Source: Bacteroidales bacterium WCE2004 (GTDB taxonomy: Bacteria > Bacteroidota > Bacteroidia > Bacteroidales > UBA932). Taken from it: a stretch of 64,000 nucleotides of DNA. The position numbers and the translations under genes were made by a program. The notes beneath the pieces are model-generated. The model was not told where the DNA came from, did no database searches, and saw only the letters and a program-made list of their open reading frames with translations. How positions within the stretch are numbered: the stretch's first letter is position 1; every line of letters begins with the position of its first letter. Below are positions 51,702 through 62,028 of the stretch, piece by piece. The stretch lies in NCBI GenBank assembly GCA_900167895.1, contig FUZR01000001.1:353144-417143 (forward strand). The letters run 5' to 3'.

Positions 51702-53551
51702 ACCTTGCGCTGATCCTCCTCGCCGCCGGGGTGCTCGCCACCCATCCCGCCAACAATCCCAACGCCAGGATGCTCACCGTGGCCGAATCCGTCGGCCAGG
51801 GGCAGCACTCCGTCTATCCGGAGCACGTCCCCCTCTTCTGGACGGCCGACAGCCAGCTGACCAAGGAACGCCCGGAGCGCCAGGCGCCCGCCTGGAAACT
51901 GCCTGAGCCCGAAGGGCCCGGCATCGTGTACGGCGAATCGGTGAGCCGCAACGAATTCGGCATCGACGGCGGCGTCTTCCCCGCCCCGGACGGGCGGCGC
52001 CTGGCCGTCTACCGCAAGGACGAATCCGCCGTCACGCTCTACCCGCTCTACGACATCACGGGCCGCACCGGCGGCAGCCGGATGACCCGCTACCCGATGG
52101 CGGGCATGGATTCCGAGAAGATTTCGCTGTGCATCTGCGACTACGACGGCCACGTCCTCACGACCCTGCAGGTCGACGACTTCGACGACGACCGCTACCT
52201 GACCAACGTGGCCTGGTCGCCCGACAGCAAATATGTCTTCGTGCAGGTGCTCAACCGCAACCAGCACTGGATGAACCTCAACATGTACCGCGCCGACGAC
52301 GGCCGGTATGTCCGGACCATCCTCTCCGAGAGCAACGACGCCTGGGTGGAGCCGCTCGACCCGATCCACTTCATCAAGGGCACCTACGAGTTCATCTACC
52401 GCACGGACAACCGCGACGGCTACCGCAACCTCTACCGCTGCGACACGCTCTGCCGCATCACGCGCCTCACCGCCGTCGACGCCGACGTCGCCTATGTCGA
52501 CAACGACGGCAAATACGTCTACTACACTTCCGCGGAGGTCTCCCCCGTCGAGAATCACCTCTTCCGCCTCCCGCTCCGCAAGGGCGGCCTCGTCAAGCCC
52601 AGGGCCCAGCGCCTGACGCCCGAGGCCGGCTGGCACGAAGTGGACCTTTCGCCGGACTGCAGCCGCTTCATCGACCGCTACAGCTCCTTCAACGTCCCGG
52701 GCGTCACGCAGGTGCGCGCCACGGACGGCAAGCTGGTGGAGCACATCCTGACCGCCCTGGACCCGCTGGAGGAATACGCCCAGTGCCGGGTCGAGTTCGG
52801 CACCGTCCCGTCGGCGGACGGCCGGTTTGACAACTACTACCGCCTCTTCTACCCGCGCGATTTCGATCCCGCGAAAAAATATCCGCTCATCGTCTACGTC
52901 TATGGCGGCCCGCATTCCCAGATGGTCAACAATTCCTGGCTCGGGAACATCCGGATGTGGGAGATGCTCATGGCCCAGCGCGGCTATGTCGTCTACGTGC
53001 AGGACAACCGCGGCACGCAGAACCGCGGCGCCGCCTTCGAGAAGGCGATCAACCGGCAGTGCGGCACCGCCGAGACCGAAGACCAGATGGCCGGCATCCG
53101 CGCCCTGCTGGACCGCGCGCCCTGGATCGACCGCGGCCGGATCGGCGTGCACGGCTGGAGCTACGGCGGTTTCATGACGCTTTCGCTCGCGACCCGCAAC
53201 CCCGGCTTCTTCAAGGTCGCCGTCGCGGGTGGCCCGGTTATTGATTGGCAGTGGTATGAAGTGATGTACGGAGAACGTTATATGGACACGCCCCAGACCA
53301 ACCCGGAAGGGTATGCCGAGGCTTCGCTGATCCCGCGCGCCAAGGACCTTCCCGGCCGCGTGCTGATCTGCCAGGGCCTGCTGGACGGCACGGTGGTGCC
53401 CCAGCACTCGCTCAGCTTCGTGCAGGCCTGCATCGAGGCCGGCGTGCCCATCGACTGGTTCCCTTACCCGATGGACGAGCACAATATGCGCGGCAAGGCG
53501 CGGGTGCATCTCTATGGGAAGATCACGGACTACTTCGAACAGTTCCTATGA
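51698..53551 (+). CDS. Prolyl oligopeptidase-family S9B dipeptidyl peptidase (DPP-IV-like)
   Basis: A 617-residue exopeptidase that removes N-terminal dipeptides, typically X-Pro. The N-terminal propeller shows VAWSPDSKYVFVQVLNRNQ and EFIYRTDNRDGYRNLYRCD. The alpha/beta-hydrolase domain shows YPLIVYVYGGPHSQMV, nucleophile Ser488 in HGWSYGGFM, Asp563 in LLDGTVVPQHS and His595 in DEHNMRGK. The N-terminal hydrophobic stretch (MNLALILLAAGVLA) is a weak signal peptide, so it may be periplasmic. It is shorter than typical DPP-IV (about 700-750), because of a reduced propeller start. It overlaps both neighbours by four bases. Confidence 0.9.
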   Translation: MNLALILLAAGVLATHPANNPNARMLTVAESVGQGQHSVYPEHVPLFWTADSQLTKERPERQAPAWKLPEPEGPGIVYGESVSRNEFGIDGGVFPAPDGRRLAVYRKDESAVTLYPLYDITGRTGGSRMTRYPMAGMDSEKISLCICDYDGHVLTTLQVDDFDDDRYLTNVAWSPDSKYVFVQVLNRNQHWMNLNMYRADDGRYVRTILSESNDAWVEPLDPIHFIKGTYEFIYRTDNRDGYRNLYRCDTLCRITRLTAVDADVAYVDNDGKYVYYTSAEVSPVENHLFRLPLRKGGLVKPRAQRLTPEAGWHEVDLSPDCSRFIDRYSSFNVPGVTQVRATDGKLVEHILTALDPLEEYAQCRVEFGTVPSADGRFDNYYRLFYPRDFDPAKKYPLIVYVYGGPHSQMVNNSWLGNIRMWEMLMAQRGYVVYVQDNRGTQNRGAAFEKAINRQCGTAETEDQMAGIRALLDRAPWIDRGRIGVHGWSYGGFMTLSLATRNPGFFKVAVAGGPVIDWQWYEVMYGERYMDTPQTNPEGYAEASLIPRAKDLPGRVLICQGLLDGTVVPQHSLSFVQACIEAGVPIDWFPYPMDEHNMRGKARVHLYGKITDYFEQFL

Positions 53552-54684
53552 TGAAAAAGATCCTGACCGCGGCGTTCCTGCTGACGCTCGCAGCCGCGCC
53601 GCTCTCCGCCCAGACCAAGGCGGAGACCAAGCTTTACAACAAGACCCTGTCGAAGCCCACCGTGGCGGCCTTCGACAAGTTCCTCAAGAAGTATCCCTCT
53701 TCCGTCTACGCGGCCGACATCCTCACCCGCAAGGACACGCTGCTCAACATCTCGCCCTACAGCGGGGCGGAGGCCGCGGCCATCGCGGCGGAGCTGCTGC
53801 CCGGCGGGGTGAAGCTGGTCGCCGTCCCGGACCGCCGCGAGGCCGTGGACCGCATCTATGCGTTCTGCCTCGACGGCGAGGGCCTGGCGCTTGACCAGGT
53901 CCGCATCGTCGCGCTGGAGAAGGGTCGCGGCGACTGGACCGTGACGGGCACCTTCGACGCCTACGCCGCCGATGCCGAAGGCATGGCGGAGCGGGATTTC
54001 GCGGATGCGCCCCAGACCTATGCCATCCGCGGGACGCGGTATCTGCGCTTCAACTACCTGCTGCGCTCGGCGGACGGCGCCCGGCAGACTTACGTCGCCG
54101 CCGCCTACGCGCCGCAGACCGACGAGTTCGGCTGCGTCTCCTTCCGCGGCAAGGACATCCGCCGCGACGGCGACGCCTACCGCATCTACGGCCGCTCCGA
54201 CGAAGCCATGCTCAGCGGCCTCGACCGGCCCTGGATGCGCCTGCTGCTCAAGGACGTCAACGACAATCCCCTGCTGGAAGCCGTCCCGGAGAATCTCTGG
54301 CTGACCGACGCCGCCATCGAATGGTGGCAGGAGCAGAACCCGGATGCGCTGACCGCCGCCACGCACCTCAAGTTCAACATCCTGCAGAAGGAGAGCTCCC
54401 TCGTGGAGGAATTCTCCAAGGCCAGGGGCAGGAAAAACTCCGGCAAATACACCGCCGCGATGTTCGACCACCGCGGCTACACCGTGATCGTGGCCTACCA
54501 GAAGGCCGACGACAGCTACGTCCTCGCCTGGGTCGAACCGGAGTGCAAGAACCCCAGCCGCGACCGCCTGCTCAACAGCATCTCCTTCGAAGACGCCAAC
54601 TCCCTGGAGATGTCCTACTACCAGGGCAACCGGATGTTCAAGTACCACCTCAACCTCGCCTCCAAGAACCTCCGCAGAAGATAA
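53548..54684 (+). CDS. Hypothetical exported protein with TPR-like N-terminus
   Basis: Not recognised. A 378-residue product with a signal peptide (MMKKILTAAFLLTLAAAPLSA) and an N-terminal helical repeat (AFDKFLKKYPSSVYAADILT). The remainder is mixed alpha/beta with YRIYGRSDEAML, IEWWQEQNPDALTAATHLKF and a basic C-terminus. It shares the ATGATG overlap with the peptidase gene and is the last gene of this three-gene operon, so it may assist the peptidase in the periplasm. That is inferred from position only. Confidence 0.65.
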   Translation: MMKKILTAAFLLTLAAAPLSAQTKAETKLYNKTLSKPTVAAFDKFLKKYPSSVYAADILTRKDTLLNISPYSGAEAAAIAAELLPGGVKLVAVPDRREAVDRIYAFCLDGEGLALDQVRIVALEKGRGDWTVTGTFDAYAADAEGMAERDFADAPQTYAIRGTRYLRFNYLLRSADGARQTYVAAAYAPQTDEFGCVSFRGKDIRRDGDAYRIYGRSDEAMLSGLDRPWMRLLLKDVNDNPLLEAVPENLWLTDAAIEWWQEQNPDALTAATHLKFNILQKESSLVEEFSKARGRKNSGKYTAAMFDHRGYTVIVAYQKADDSYVLAWVEPECKNPSRDRLLNSISFEDANSLEMSYYQGNRMFKYHLNLASKNLRRR

Positions 54685-54703
54685 ACTGCCCCGACATAAA
54701 GAC

Positions 54704-54733
54704 AAAACCGGGTCCCTTGCGGGGCCCGGTTTT
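54704..54733. terminator. Bidirectional intrinsic terminator
   Basis: A 13-bp stem (54704-54716 with 54721-54733, one G-T pair) encloses loop TTGC, with A-rich and T-rich edges. It separates the DPP-IV operon from the trigger-factor gene. Confidence 0.85.
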
Positions 54734-54752
54734 CATTTCAGCCAGCGGCTGA

Positions 54753-55754
54753 TTACAGCTCGCGGAACTTGGCGGCGCTGATCTTGGTGGCCTTGAGGGT
54801 GATGGTCTCCTTGATCTTGTCGAGCACCTTGCGGTCCTCGACCTGCTCGACGATACGCTCGACCTGCTTCTGGTCCTGGAGCATGTTGACGGCCATCTCC
54901 TTCACGACCTCGTCAGGGACGTTGCCGATGCCGTACATCGCGTACTGGTAGCGGGCGAAAGCCTCGGCCTGCTCGGTCAGGTCCTTCTCCTCGACCTTGA
55001 AGCCCCACTTCTGCATCAGGGAACCACGGACGAGCTGCCACTTGAAGTCCTCGGCGAAGCCCGGGAAATCCTTCTCGACATCCTCGGCGGTAAGCTTGCC
55101 GCCGTTGGCCTCGACCAGCCAGCGCTTCAGGAAAGCCTCCGGAAGCTCGACGCCGGCCTTGTCGATGTAGAACTTGCGGATGTCCTGGGTCAGGCGCCAG
55201 TCGGCCTCGTTCTTGTACTGGGCCTTCAGGCGCTCGGAGACCTCCTTGTCGAGGTCGTCGTCGGACTTGGCCTCCTGGCCCTCCTCCTTGTGCTCCTCGT
55301 AGTATTTCTTGAGGTTCTCGATCATCGGGGCCTTGTCCTTGGCCGTAACGGTGACGGTATAGGAAGGAACGGTGTCGGCAGCCTCCACCTCGACGTTGAC
55401 CTCTGGACTGAGGCCCAGGTCAAAGACGAAGGTGAAGTCCTTGCCATCCTCCCACTCGACCTCGGGCTGGTTCGCGGAAGCGAGCGGCTCGCCCAGGATG
55501 CGGAGTTTCTTCTCGGTGATGTGCTGGTCAAGCGCCTGGCCGATCACCTGGTTGACGGATTCGACGAGCGCCTGCTCGCCATAGACTCGCTTGATCAGCG
55601 AGGCGGGGACCATACCCTTGCGGAAGCCCTTGAACTCGGCCGTACGGCGACGGTCGGCCAGCTTCTTCTTCTCAATCTCTGCGTAGTCGGCTGCTGCGAC
55701 TTCGATGGTCAGCTCCCGGTTGAGAGCATCGATTTTCTTTTCTTTTACTTTCAT
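54753..55754 (-). CDS. tig: Trigger factor-like chaperone lacking the PPIase domain
   Basis: A 333-residue protein with the ribosome-binding N-terminal domain of trigger factor, including FKGFRKGMVPASLIKRVYGE, the ribosome-docking signature. The C-terminal chaperone arm domain is also present: YYEEHKEEGQEAK, DIRKFYIDKAGVELPEAFLK and a long helical end. Normal trigger factors have 430-450 residues with an FKBP-type prolyl isomerase between these parts. Here about 100 residues are missing and no FKBP motif was seen. It should still bind ribosomes and nascent chains. It lies 14 bases after the PgpH gene in the gyrB-led minus run. Confidence 0.85.
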   Translation of the reverse strand: MKVKEKKIDALNRELTIEVAAADYAEIEKKKLADRRRTAEFKGFRKGMVPASLIKRVYGEQALVESVNQVIGQALDQHITEKKLRILGEPLASANQPEVEWEDGKDFTFVFDLGLSPEVNVEVEAADTVPSYTVTVTAKDKAPMIENLKKYYEEHKEEGQEAKSDDDLDKEVSERLKAQYKNEADWRLTQDIRKFYIDKAGVELPEAFLKRWLVEANGGKLTAEDVEKDFPGFAEDFKWQLVRGSLMQKWGFKVEEKDLTEQAEAFARYQYAMYGIGNVPDEVVKEMAVNMLQDQKQVERIVEQVEDRKVLDKIKETITLKATKISAAKFREL

Positions 55755-55768
55755 ACTAACAATAATTC

Positions 55769-57793
55769 TTATTTCTTCTTTGATTTTCTTTCGGGATAGA
55801 CGACACGCTCGTGGTGGATCTGCGCCAGATACTGCTTGAGCGTATCCTTGACGGTGCCCAACTCGCTGATGGAGATGTCGGCGTGCTCGAACTGGCCTTC
55901 CTCCATCTTGCCGGCCACGATGCGCTCCACGAACTCCGAGTAGGCCTCCGGCGTGAACTCCTTGAGCGTCCGGGAAGCCGCCTCCACGCTGTCGCAGAGC
56001 ATCAGGATGATCTGCTCCTTGGTGACGGGCTTGATGCCAGGGTAGCGGAACTCCCCGATCATCGCGGGATCGCCGCCGGCCTGCAGGTACTGGTTGTAGA
56101 AGTAGCTGGTGACCGTGGTGCCGTGGTGGCTGCGGATGAAGTCGATGATGGCTTCGGGCAGGCGGTGCTTATGCGCCCGCTCCACGCCCTCGGGGACGTG
56201 GCGGATGATCTCCCGGGCGCTCAGCTCCGGGCTCATCCCTTCGTGATATCCATGCTCGCCTCCGCGGGAGACGAGAGATTCGTTCTCAATGAAACAGAGC
56301 GGGTTGTAGAGCTTGCCGATGTCGTGGTAGAGCGCGCCCGCGCGCACCAGGTCGGCGTTGGCGTCCACGGCCCGCGCCACGGTGTCCGCCATGTTCATCA
56401 CCTGCAGCGAATGCTGGAAGGTGCCCGGCGCTTTCTGCTCCAGCTCGCGGATCACCGGGTTGGAGACGTCGCAGAGCTCGATGAGCCGGGAATTGGACAC
56501 CAGGTTGAAAATGCGCTCGAACAGATAGATGAGCGGATAGCCCGCCACCGTGAGCATGGAGCCGATGAACAGGCTCAGGAGCGCCGTCCAGACGTTGCCC
56601 GCGACCAGTTCGGCGGCGCGGAAGCCCAGATAGCACAGCGCGAGCACCCCGAAGGTGATCAGCGCCGTGAGGAACTGCTTCCAGCCGCGGTTGAAGTAGC
56701 GGAAGGCCAGGATGCCGACCATGCCCGCCACGAAGAACATCACGAAGAGCACGGCGCCGTCGTGGCTGAAAATCAGCAGCGGCAGCAGGGACACCACGTA
56801 GACGGGCACCACGACACGGTTCTTCATGAAGGCCTGCAGGAGCAGGGCCACCAGCGTGAAGGGCACGAAATAGAGCGACTTCTCGTTGACGCGGACCAGG
56901 ATCAGCGCGGCGAGGGCGCCCAGCAGGAAGACCACCACCAGATACGGGAAGCGGGAGTCTTCGAAGATCTTCGGGTTGTTGAAATAGATGGACAGATACA
57001 GCAGCACCACGATCGCCAGGGCGATCAGGATGTTGCCCAGGACCAGCAGGAAGTCCGGTCCGGAAGAGCCCATGTTGGCCTCGAACTCGCGCTTGTAGGA
57101 ATCGAGCATCTGGGCGATCTCCGCCGTCACGATCTCCTCCTCCTGGACGATCAGCTGCCCGGCGGTCACGTAGCCCGACGTGGGCGAGATGCTGGTCGCG
57201 GATTCGGCGTGGACCAGGGCCGTGGTCTGCTCGTCGAAGAGCAGGTTCGGCACCAGCAGGTCATAGACGCCGTTGGCGCGCAGCAGCGAATCCACGTTGC
57301 GGGAGGACACGTCGGAGAGGTCGGCGAGCAGGCGCGAACGCGCCTCGGTCAGCCGGTAGACCTCCGACACGGGCGACTTGACGGCCCGCTTGTCGCGCTG
57401 GATGTAGAGGACCTCCGGTCCGGAGGAATGGCGCCGGCCGTTCTCGTCCGGCAGGATCCCCTTCTGGTAGATGGCGCGGAGCGAAGAGACGACCGCACTG
57501 TGCAGGCCGCCCAGGTCCAGCCTGTCGGCGGCGCGCAAGTTGCGCGTGACGACTTCGTCGGAATACTTGTAATAAGGGATCGCCTCGGTGGAGGCGGCGC
57601 CCCGTTCGGCCATCAGCTGCTCCTCGGTCTTGTAGATCGGGAAATCGAACTGGGCATACAGCGTCTCGTACTTCCAGGTGCGCCCCTTGCGGTAGTCATA
57701 GGCGAACTTGGCGCTCCTCGGCATCAGCATGGCCAACAGGACGAATGCGATACCGAGCGGGACGAGTATGCGGGCGAGCGGGTACTTTGTCAT
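55769..57793 (-). CDS. 7TM-HD cyclic-di-AMP phosphodiesterase, PgpH type
   Basis: A 674-residue inner-membrane protein. An N-terminal segment crosses the membrane (ILVPLGIAFVLLAMLMP). An extracytoplasmic domain of about 250 residues contains AATSISPTSGYVTAGQLIV, and about seven further hydrophobic segments follow (residues ~270-440). The HD domain is FQHSLQVMNMADTVARAVD then YHDIGKLYNPLCFIENESL and HGTTVTSYFY. PgpH-type proteins cleave the second messenger c-di-AMP and influence osmotic and cell-wall balance. The gene begins 7 bases after the SDR stop. Length and order are standard. Confidence 0.88.
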   Translation of the reverse strand: MTKYPLARILVPLGIAFVLLAMLMPRSAKFAYDYRKGRTWKYETLYAQFDFPIYKTEEQLMAERGAASTEAIPYYKYSDEVVTRNLRAADRLDLGGLHSAVVSSLRAIYQKGILPDENGRRHSSGPEVLYIQRDKRAVKSPVSEVYRLTEARSRLLADLSDVSSRNVDSLLRANGVYDLLVPNLLFDEQTTALVHAESATSISPTSGYVTAGQLIVQEEEIVTAEIAQMLDSYKREFEANMGSSGPDFLLVLGNILIALAIVVLLYLSIYFNNPKIFEDSRFPYLVVVFLLGALAALILVRVNEKSLYFVPFTLVALLLQAFMKNRVVVPVYVVSLLPLLIFSHDGAVLFVMFFVAGMVGILAFRYFNRGWKQFLTALITFGVLALCYLGFRAAELVAGNVWTALLSLFIGSMLTVAGYPLIYLFERIFNLVSNSRLIELCDVSNPVIRELEQKAPGTFQHSLQVMNMADTVARAVDANADLVRAGALYHDIGKLYNPLCFIENESLVSRGGEHGYHEGMSPELSAREIIRHVPEGVERAHKHRLPEAIIDFIRSHHGTTVTSYFYNQYLQAGGDPAMIGEFRYPGIKPVTKEQIILMLCDSVEAASRTLKEFTPEAYSEFVERIVAGKMEEGQFEHADISISELGTVKDTLKQYLAQIHHERVVYPERKSKKK

Positions 57794-57800
57794 CGGGCGG

Positions 57801-58619
57801 CTATTTGAAAGGGCTGCCCGCCTCGCGGGCGATGTAGCTGTAGGTCAGGCGGTCCAGCAGGCGCGGACACAGCCGGTGGAGCAGCACGGTCGCGCGGCCC
57901 AGCAGGGTCAGCGTGACCTGCGAGCGGCGGCGGTGCAGCGCGCGCGAAAGGCGCTTCGCGCACTCCTCCGCGCTCATCAGGCTACCCTCATCGAGCGGCG
58001 TCTCGCCCTGGGCGGAGCCGTCGGCGGTGAGCGCCGCGTTGCGGACGTTGGACGCGGTGTAGCCCGGGGCGAACACGAGGACGTTGAGCCCGTCCTTGAG
58101 ATGCTCGATCCGGATCGTGTCCAGGAAGCCGCGGATGGCATATTTGGAGGCGCTGTAGCCGGTCCGCGCCGGCAGCGCGGAATAGCCGGCGATGGAGATG
58201 ACGCCCACGACGGAGCCTTTCGCCTCCAGCAGGTACGGGAGGGCGAACTTGGTGCAGTTGACCGTGCCCCAGAAGTTGACGTCCATCAGGCGGTGGATCA
58301 CCTGCAGGTCGAGGTCCTTGAACATCGCCCGCATCGAGATGCCGGCGTTGTTGACCAGGATGTCGATCCGGCCAAAACGCGCAACCGCGGCCTCTACAAG
58401 GGCGCGGCAATCATCTTCGAGGGTCACATCGCATTTGACGCAAAGGACCCGGTCCGGGGGCGCGACCGAAGGGGCCAGCGCCTCCAGCTTGTCGAGGGAG
58501 CGCGCGGCCATCACGACCCGCGCGCCCTCGCTGCCGAATTGACGGGCGGAAGCCAGTCCGATGCCCGAGCTGGCTCCCGTCACGATGATTACCTTGTCCT
58601 GCAGGGATAGATTCTTCAC
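57801..58619 (-). CDS. Short-chain dehydrogenase/reductase (possible 3-ketosphinganine reductase)
   Basis: A 272-residue NAD(P)-dependent reductase. The TGASSGIG cofactor loop is at residues 14-21, NNAG is near 90, and the catalytic Tyr/Lys pair is in GYSASKYAIRG. The C-terminal VTLTLLGRATVLLHRL is hydrophobic, as in membrane-associated SDRs. It starts with GTG at 58619, inside the dispersed palindromic repeat, which supplies the first codons (MKNL). It follows the alpha-oxoamine synthase gene, whose product could be a 3-keto base, so reduction of 3-ketosphinganine is a reasonable guess; other substrates are possible. Confidence 0.8.
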   Translation of the reverse strand: MKNLSLQDKVIIVTGASSGIGLASARQFGSEGARVVMAARSLDKLEALAPSVAPPDRVLCVKCDVTLEDDCRALVEAAVARFGRIDILVNNAGISMRAMFKDLDLQVIHRLMDVNFWGTVNCTKFALPYLLEAKGSVVGVISIAGYSALPARTGYSASKYAIRGFLDTIRIEHLKDGLNVLVFAPGYTASNVRNAALTADGSAQGETPLDEGSLMSAEECAKRLSRALHRRRSQVTLTLLGRATVLLHRLCPRLLDRLTYSYIAREAGSPFK

Positions 58620-58636
58620 TTCGTTCAGAATGACAG
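58609..58636. repeat. 28-bp palindromic repeat, copy 2 (overlaps the SDR start)
   Basis: AGAT...ATGACAG with an imperfect stem. It matches copy 3 at 24 of 28 positions, and the four differences occur as two compensating pairs. Confidence 0.8.
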
Positions 58637-58656
58637 TAAAACGTTCTGGATGAAAG

Positions 58657-59919
58657 TTACTGAATGGTCATCTCGGCGATGTCGTCGCCGTCGTACTGGC
58701 CGGCGTCGAGCTTGGCCTTGATCTCCTTGAATGCCTTGAGGGTGTATTCCACGTCCTCCATCGTGTGGGCGGCCGTGGAGACGATGCGGAAGATGATCAT
58801 GCCCTTCGGGATCACCGGGTAGATGACCATCGAGCAGAAGATCTTGTAGTTCTCGCGCAGGTCCTTGGCCATCTTGGTGGCCTGGGCCACGCCGCCGAAG
58901 ATATGGACCGGCGTCACGCAGGCCTGGGCCTCGCCGATGTCGAATCCTTCCTTCTTGAAGCCGTCCTGGATGGCGTGGGTGATCTGCCAGCACTTGGCGC
59001 GGAGCGCATCGCCCTCCGGGGAGTCGATGATCTCCATGCGCTTCATGTTGCCGATCACGAGCGGCATCGGGAGCGACTTGGCGTACATCTGCGAACGCAT
59101 GTTGGCCCGCAGGTAGTTGATGATCTTGTGGGGGCCGGCGACGAAGCCGCCGATCGAAGCCATCGACTTGGCGAAGGCGCCGATGTAGAGGTCGATGTCG
59201 TCCATGCAGCCGAGCTGCTCGGAGGTGCCGCGGCCGTGCTCGCCGAGCAGGCCGAAGCCGTGCGCGTCGTCGATCAGGATGCGGAACTTGTATTTCTTCT
59301 TGAGGGCGGCGATCTGGTCCAGGATGCCGAGGGCGCCGGTCATGCCGAACACGCCTTCGGTGATCAGCAGCACGCCGCCGCCGTTCTCCTCCGCCACCTG
59401 GCAGGCGCGGGCGAGGACCTTCTCGCAGTCGGCGATGTTGTTGTGGCGGTATTTGTACTTCTCGCCGATATGCAGGCGGATGCCGTCCAGCAGGCAGGCG
59501 TGGCACTCGGCGTCATAGACGATGACGTCGTGGCGCGCCGTGAGCGCGTCGATCGTGGACACGATGCCCTGGTAGCCGAAGTTGTACAGGAAAGCGTCTT
59601 CCTTCTTCTCAAACTTGGCGAAGGTCTGCTCGAGCTGCTCGTGATAGCGGGTGTGGCCGCTCATCATGCGGGCGCCCATCGGATATGCGAGGCCCCACTT
59701 GGCCGCCGCCTCCGCGTCCGCCTTGCGGACCTCCGGGTGGTTGGCCAGGCCGAGGTAGTTGTTGAGGCTCCAGTTGAGCACCGGGGTGCCGTTGAAAATC
59801 ATATGGGGGCCCAGCTCGCCTTCGAGGCGCGGATACATGTAGTAGCCGAAGCCCTGCTCGAAATACTGGCCGATGGGGCCGCCGCTGTCGCGTTCAATCC
59901 TGTCGAAAATGTCTAACAT
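58657..59919 (-). CDS. Alpha-oxoamine synthase (serine palmitoyltransferase-like, PLP-dependent)
   Basis: A 420-residue PLP enzyme of the alpha-oxoamine synthase family, which condenses an amino acid with an acyl-CoA with loss of CO2. Seen are FNGTPVLNWSLNNYLGLANH, GARMMSGHTRYHEQLEQ, VYDAECHACLLDGIRLH, the cofactor Asp in LIDDAHGFGLLGEHGRGT, and the PLP lysine in IGAFAKSMASIGGFVAG. The family includes serine palmitoyltransferase, KBL and BioF. The 420-residue length and sequence resemble the Bacteroidota form often found with sphingolipid genes. The adjacent SDR suggests sphingolipid base synthesis, but direct evidence is lacking. It lies 44 bases after gyrB with the repeat in the gap. Confidence 0.82.
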   Translation of the reverse strand: MLDIFDRIERDSGGPIGQYFEQGFGYYMYPRLEGELGPHMIFNGTPVLNWSLNNYLGLANHPEVRKADAEAAAKWGLAYPMGARMMSGHTRYHEQLEQTFAKFEKKEDAFLYNFGYQGIVSTIDALTARHDVIVYDAECHACLLDGIRLHIGEKYKYRHNNIADCEKVLARACQVAEENGGGVLLITEGVFGMTGALGILDQIAALKKKYKFRILIDDAHGFGLLGEHGRGTSEQLGCMDDIDLYIGAFAKSMASIGGFVAGPHKIINYLRANMRSQMYAKSLPMPLVIGNMKRMEIIDSPEGDALRAKCWQITHAIQDGFKKEGFDIGEAQACVTPVHIFGGVAQATKMAKDLRENYKIFCSMVIYPVIPKGMIIFRIVSTAAHTMEDVEYTLKAFKEIKAKLDAGQYDGDDIAEMTIQ

Positions 59920-59928
59920 ATCAGGTTC

Positions 59929-59956
59929 AGATTCTTCGTTTCACTCAGAATGACAG
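59929..59956. repeat. 28-bp palindromic repeat, copy 3 (between gyrB and the oxoamine synthase)
   Basis: AGAT...ATGACAG layout as copies 1 and 2. It fills most of the 44-base gap. Confidence 0.8.
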
Positions 59957-59963
59957 ATAAGCT

Positions 59964-62024
<2,061 letters not shown>

Positions 62025-62028
62025 TTAC

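Noticed and set aside
58549..59956. The two 28-bp repeats as a CRISPR array
   Set aside because: Only two copies 1.3 kb apart, with genes between them and no spacers.
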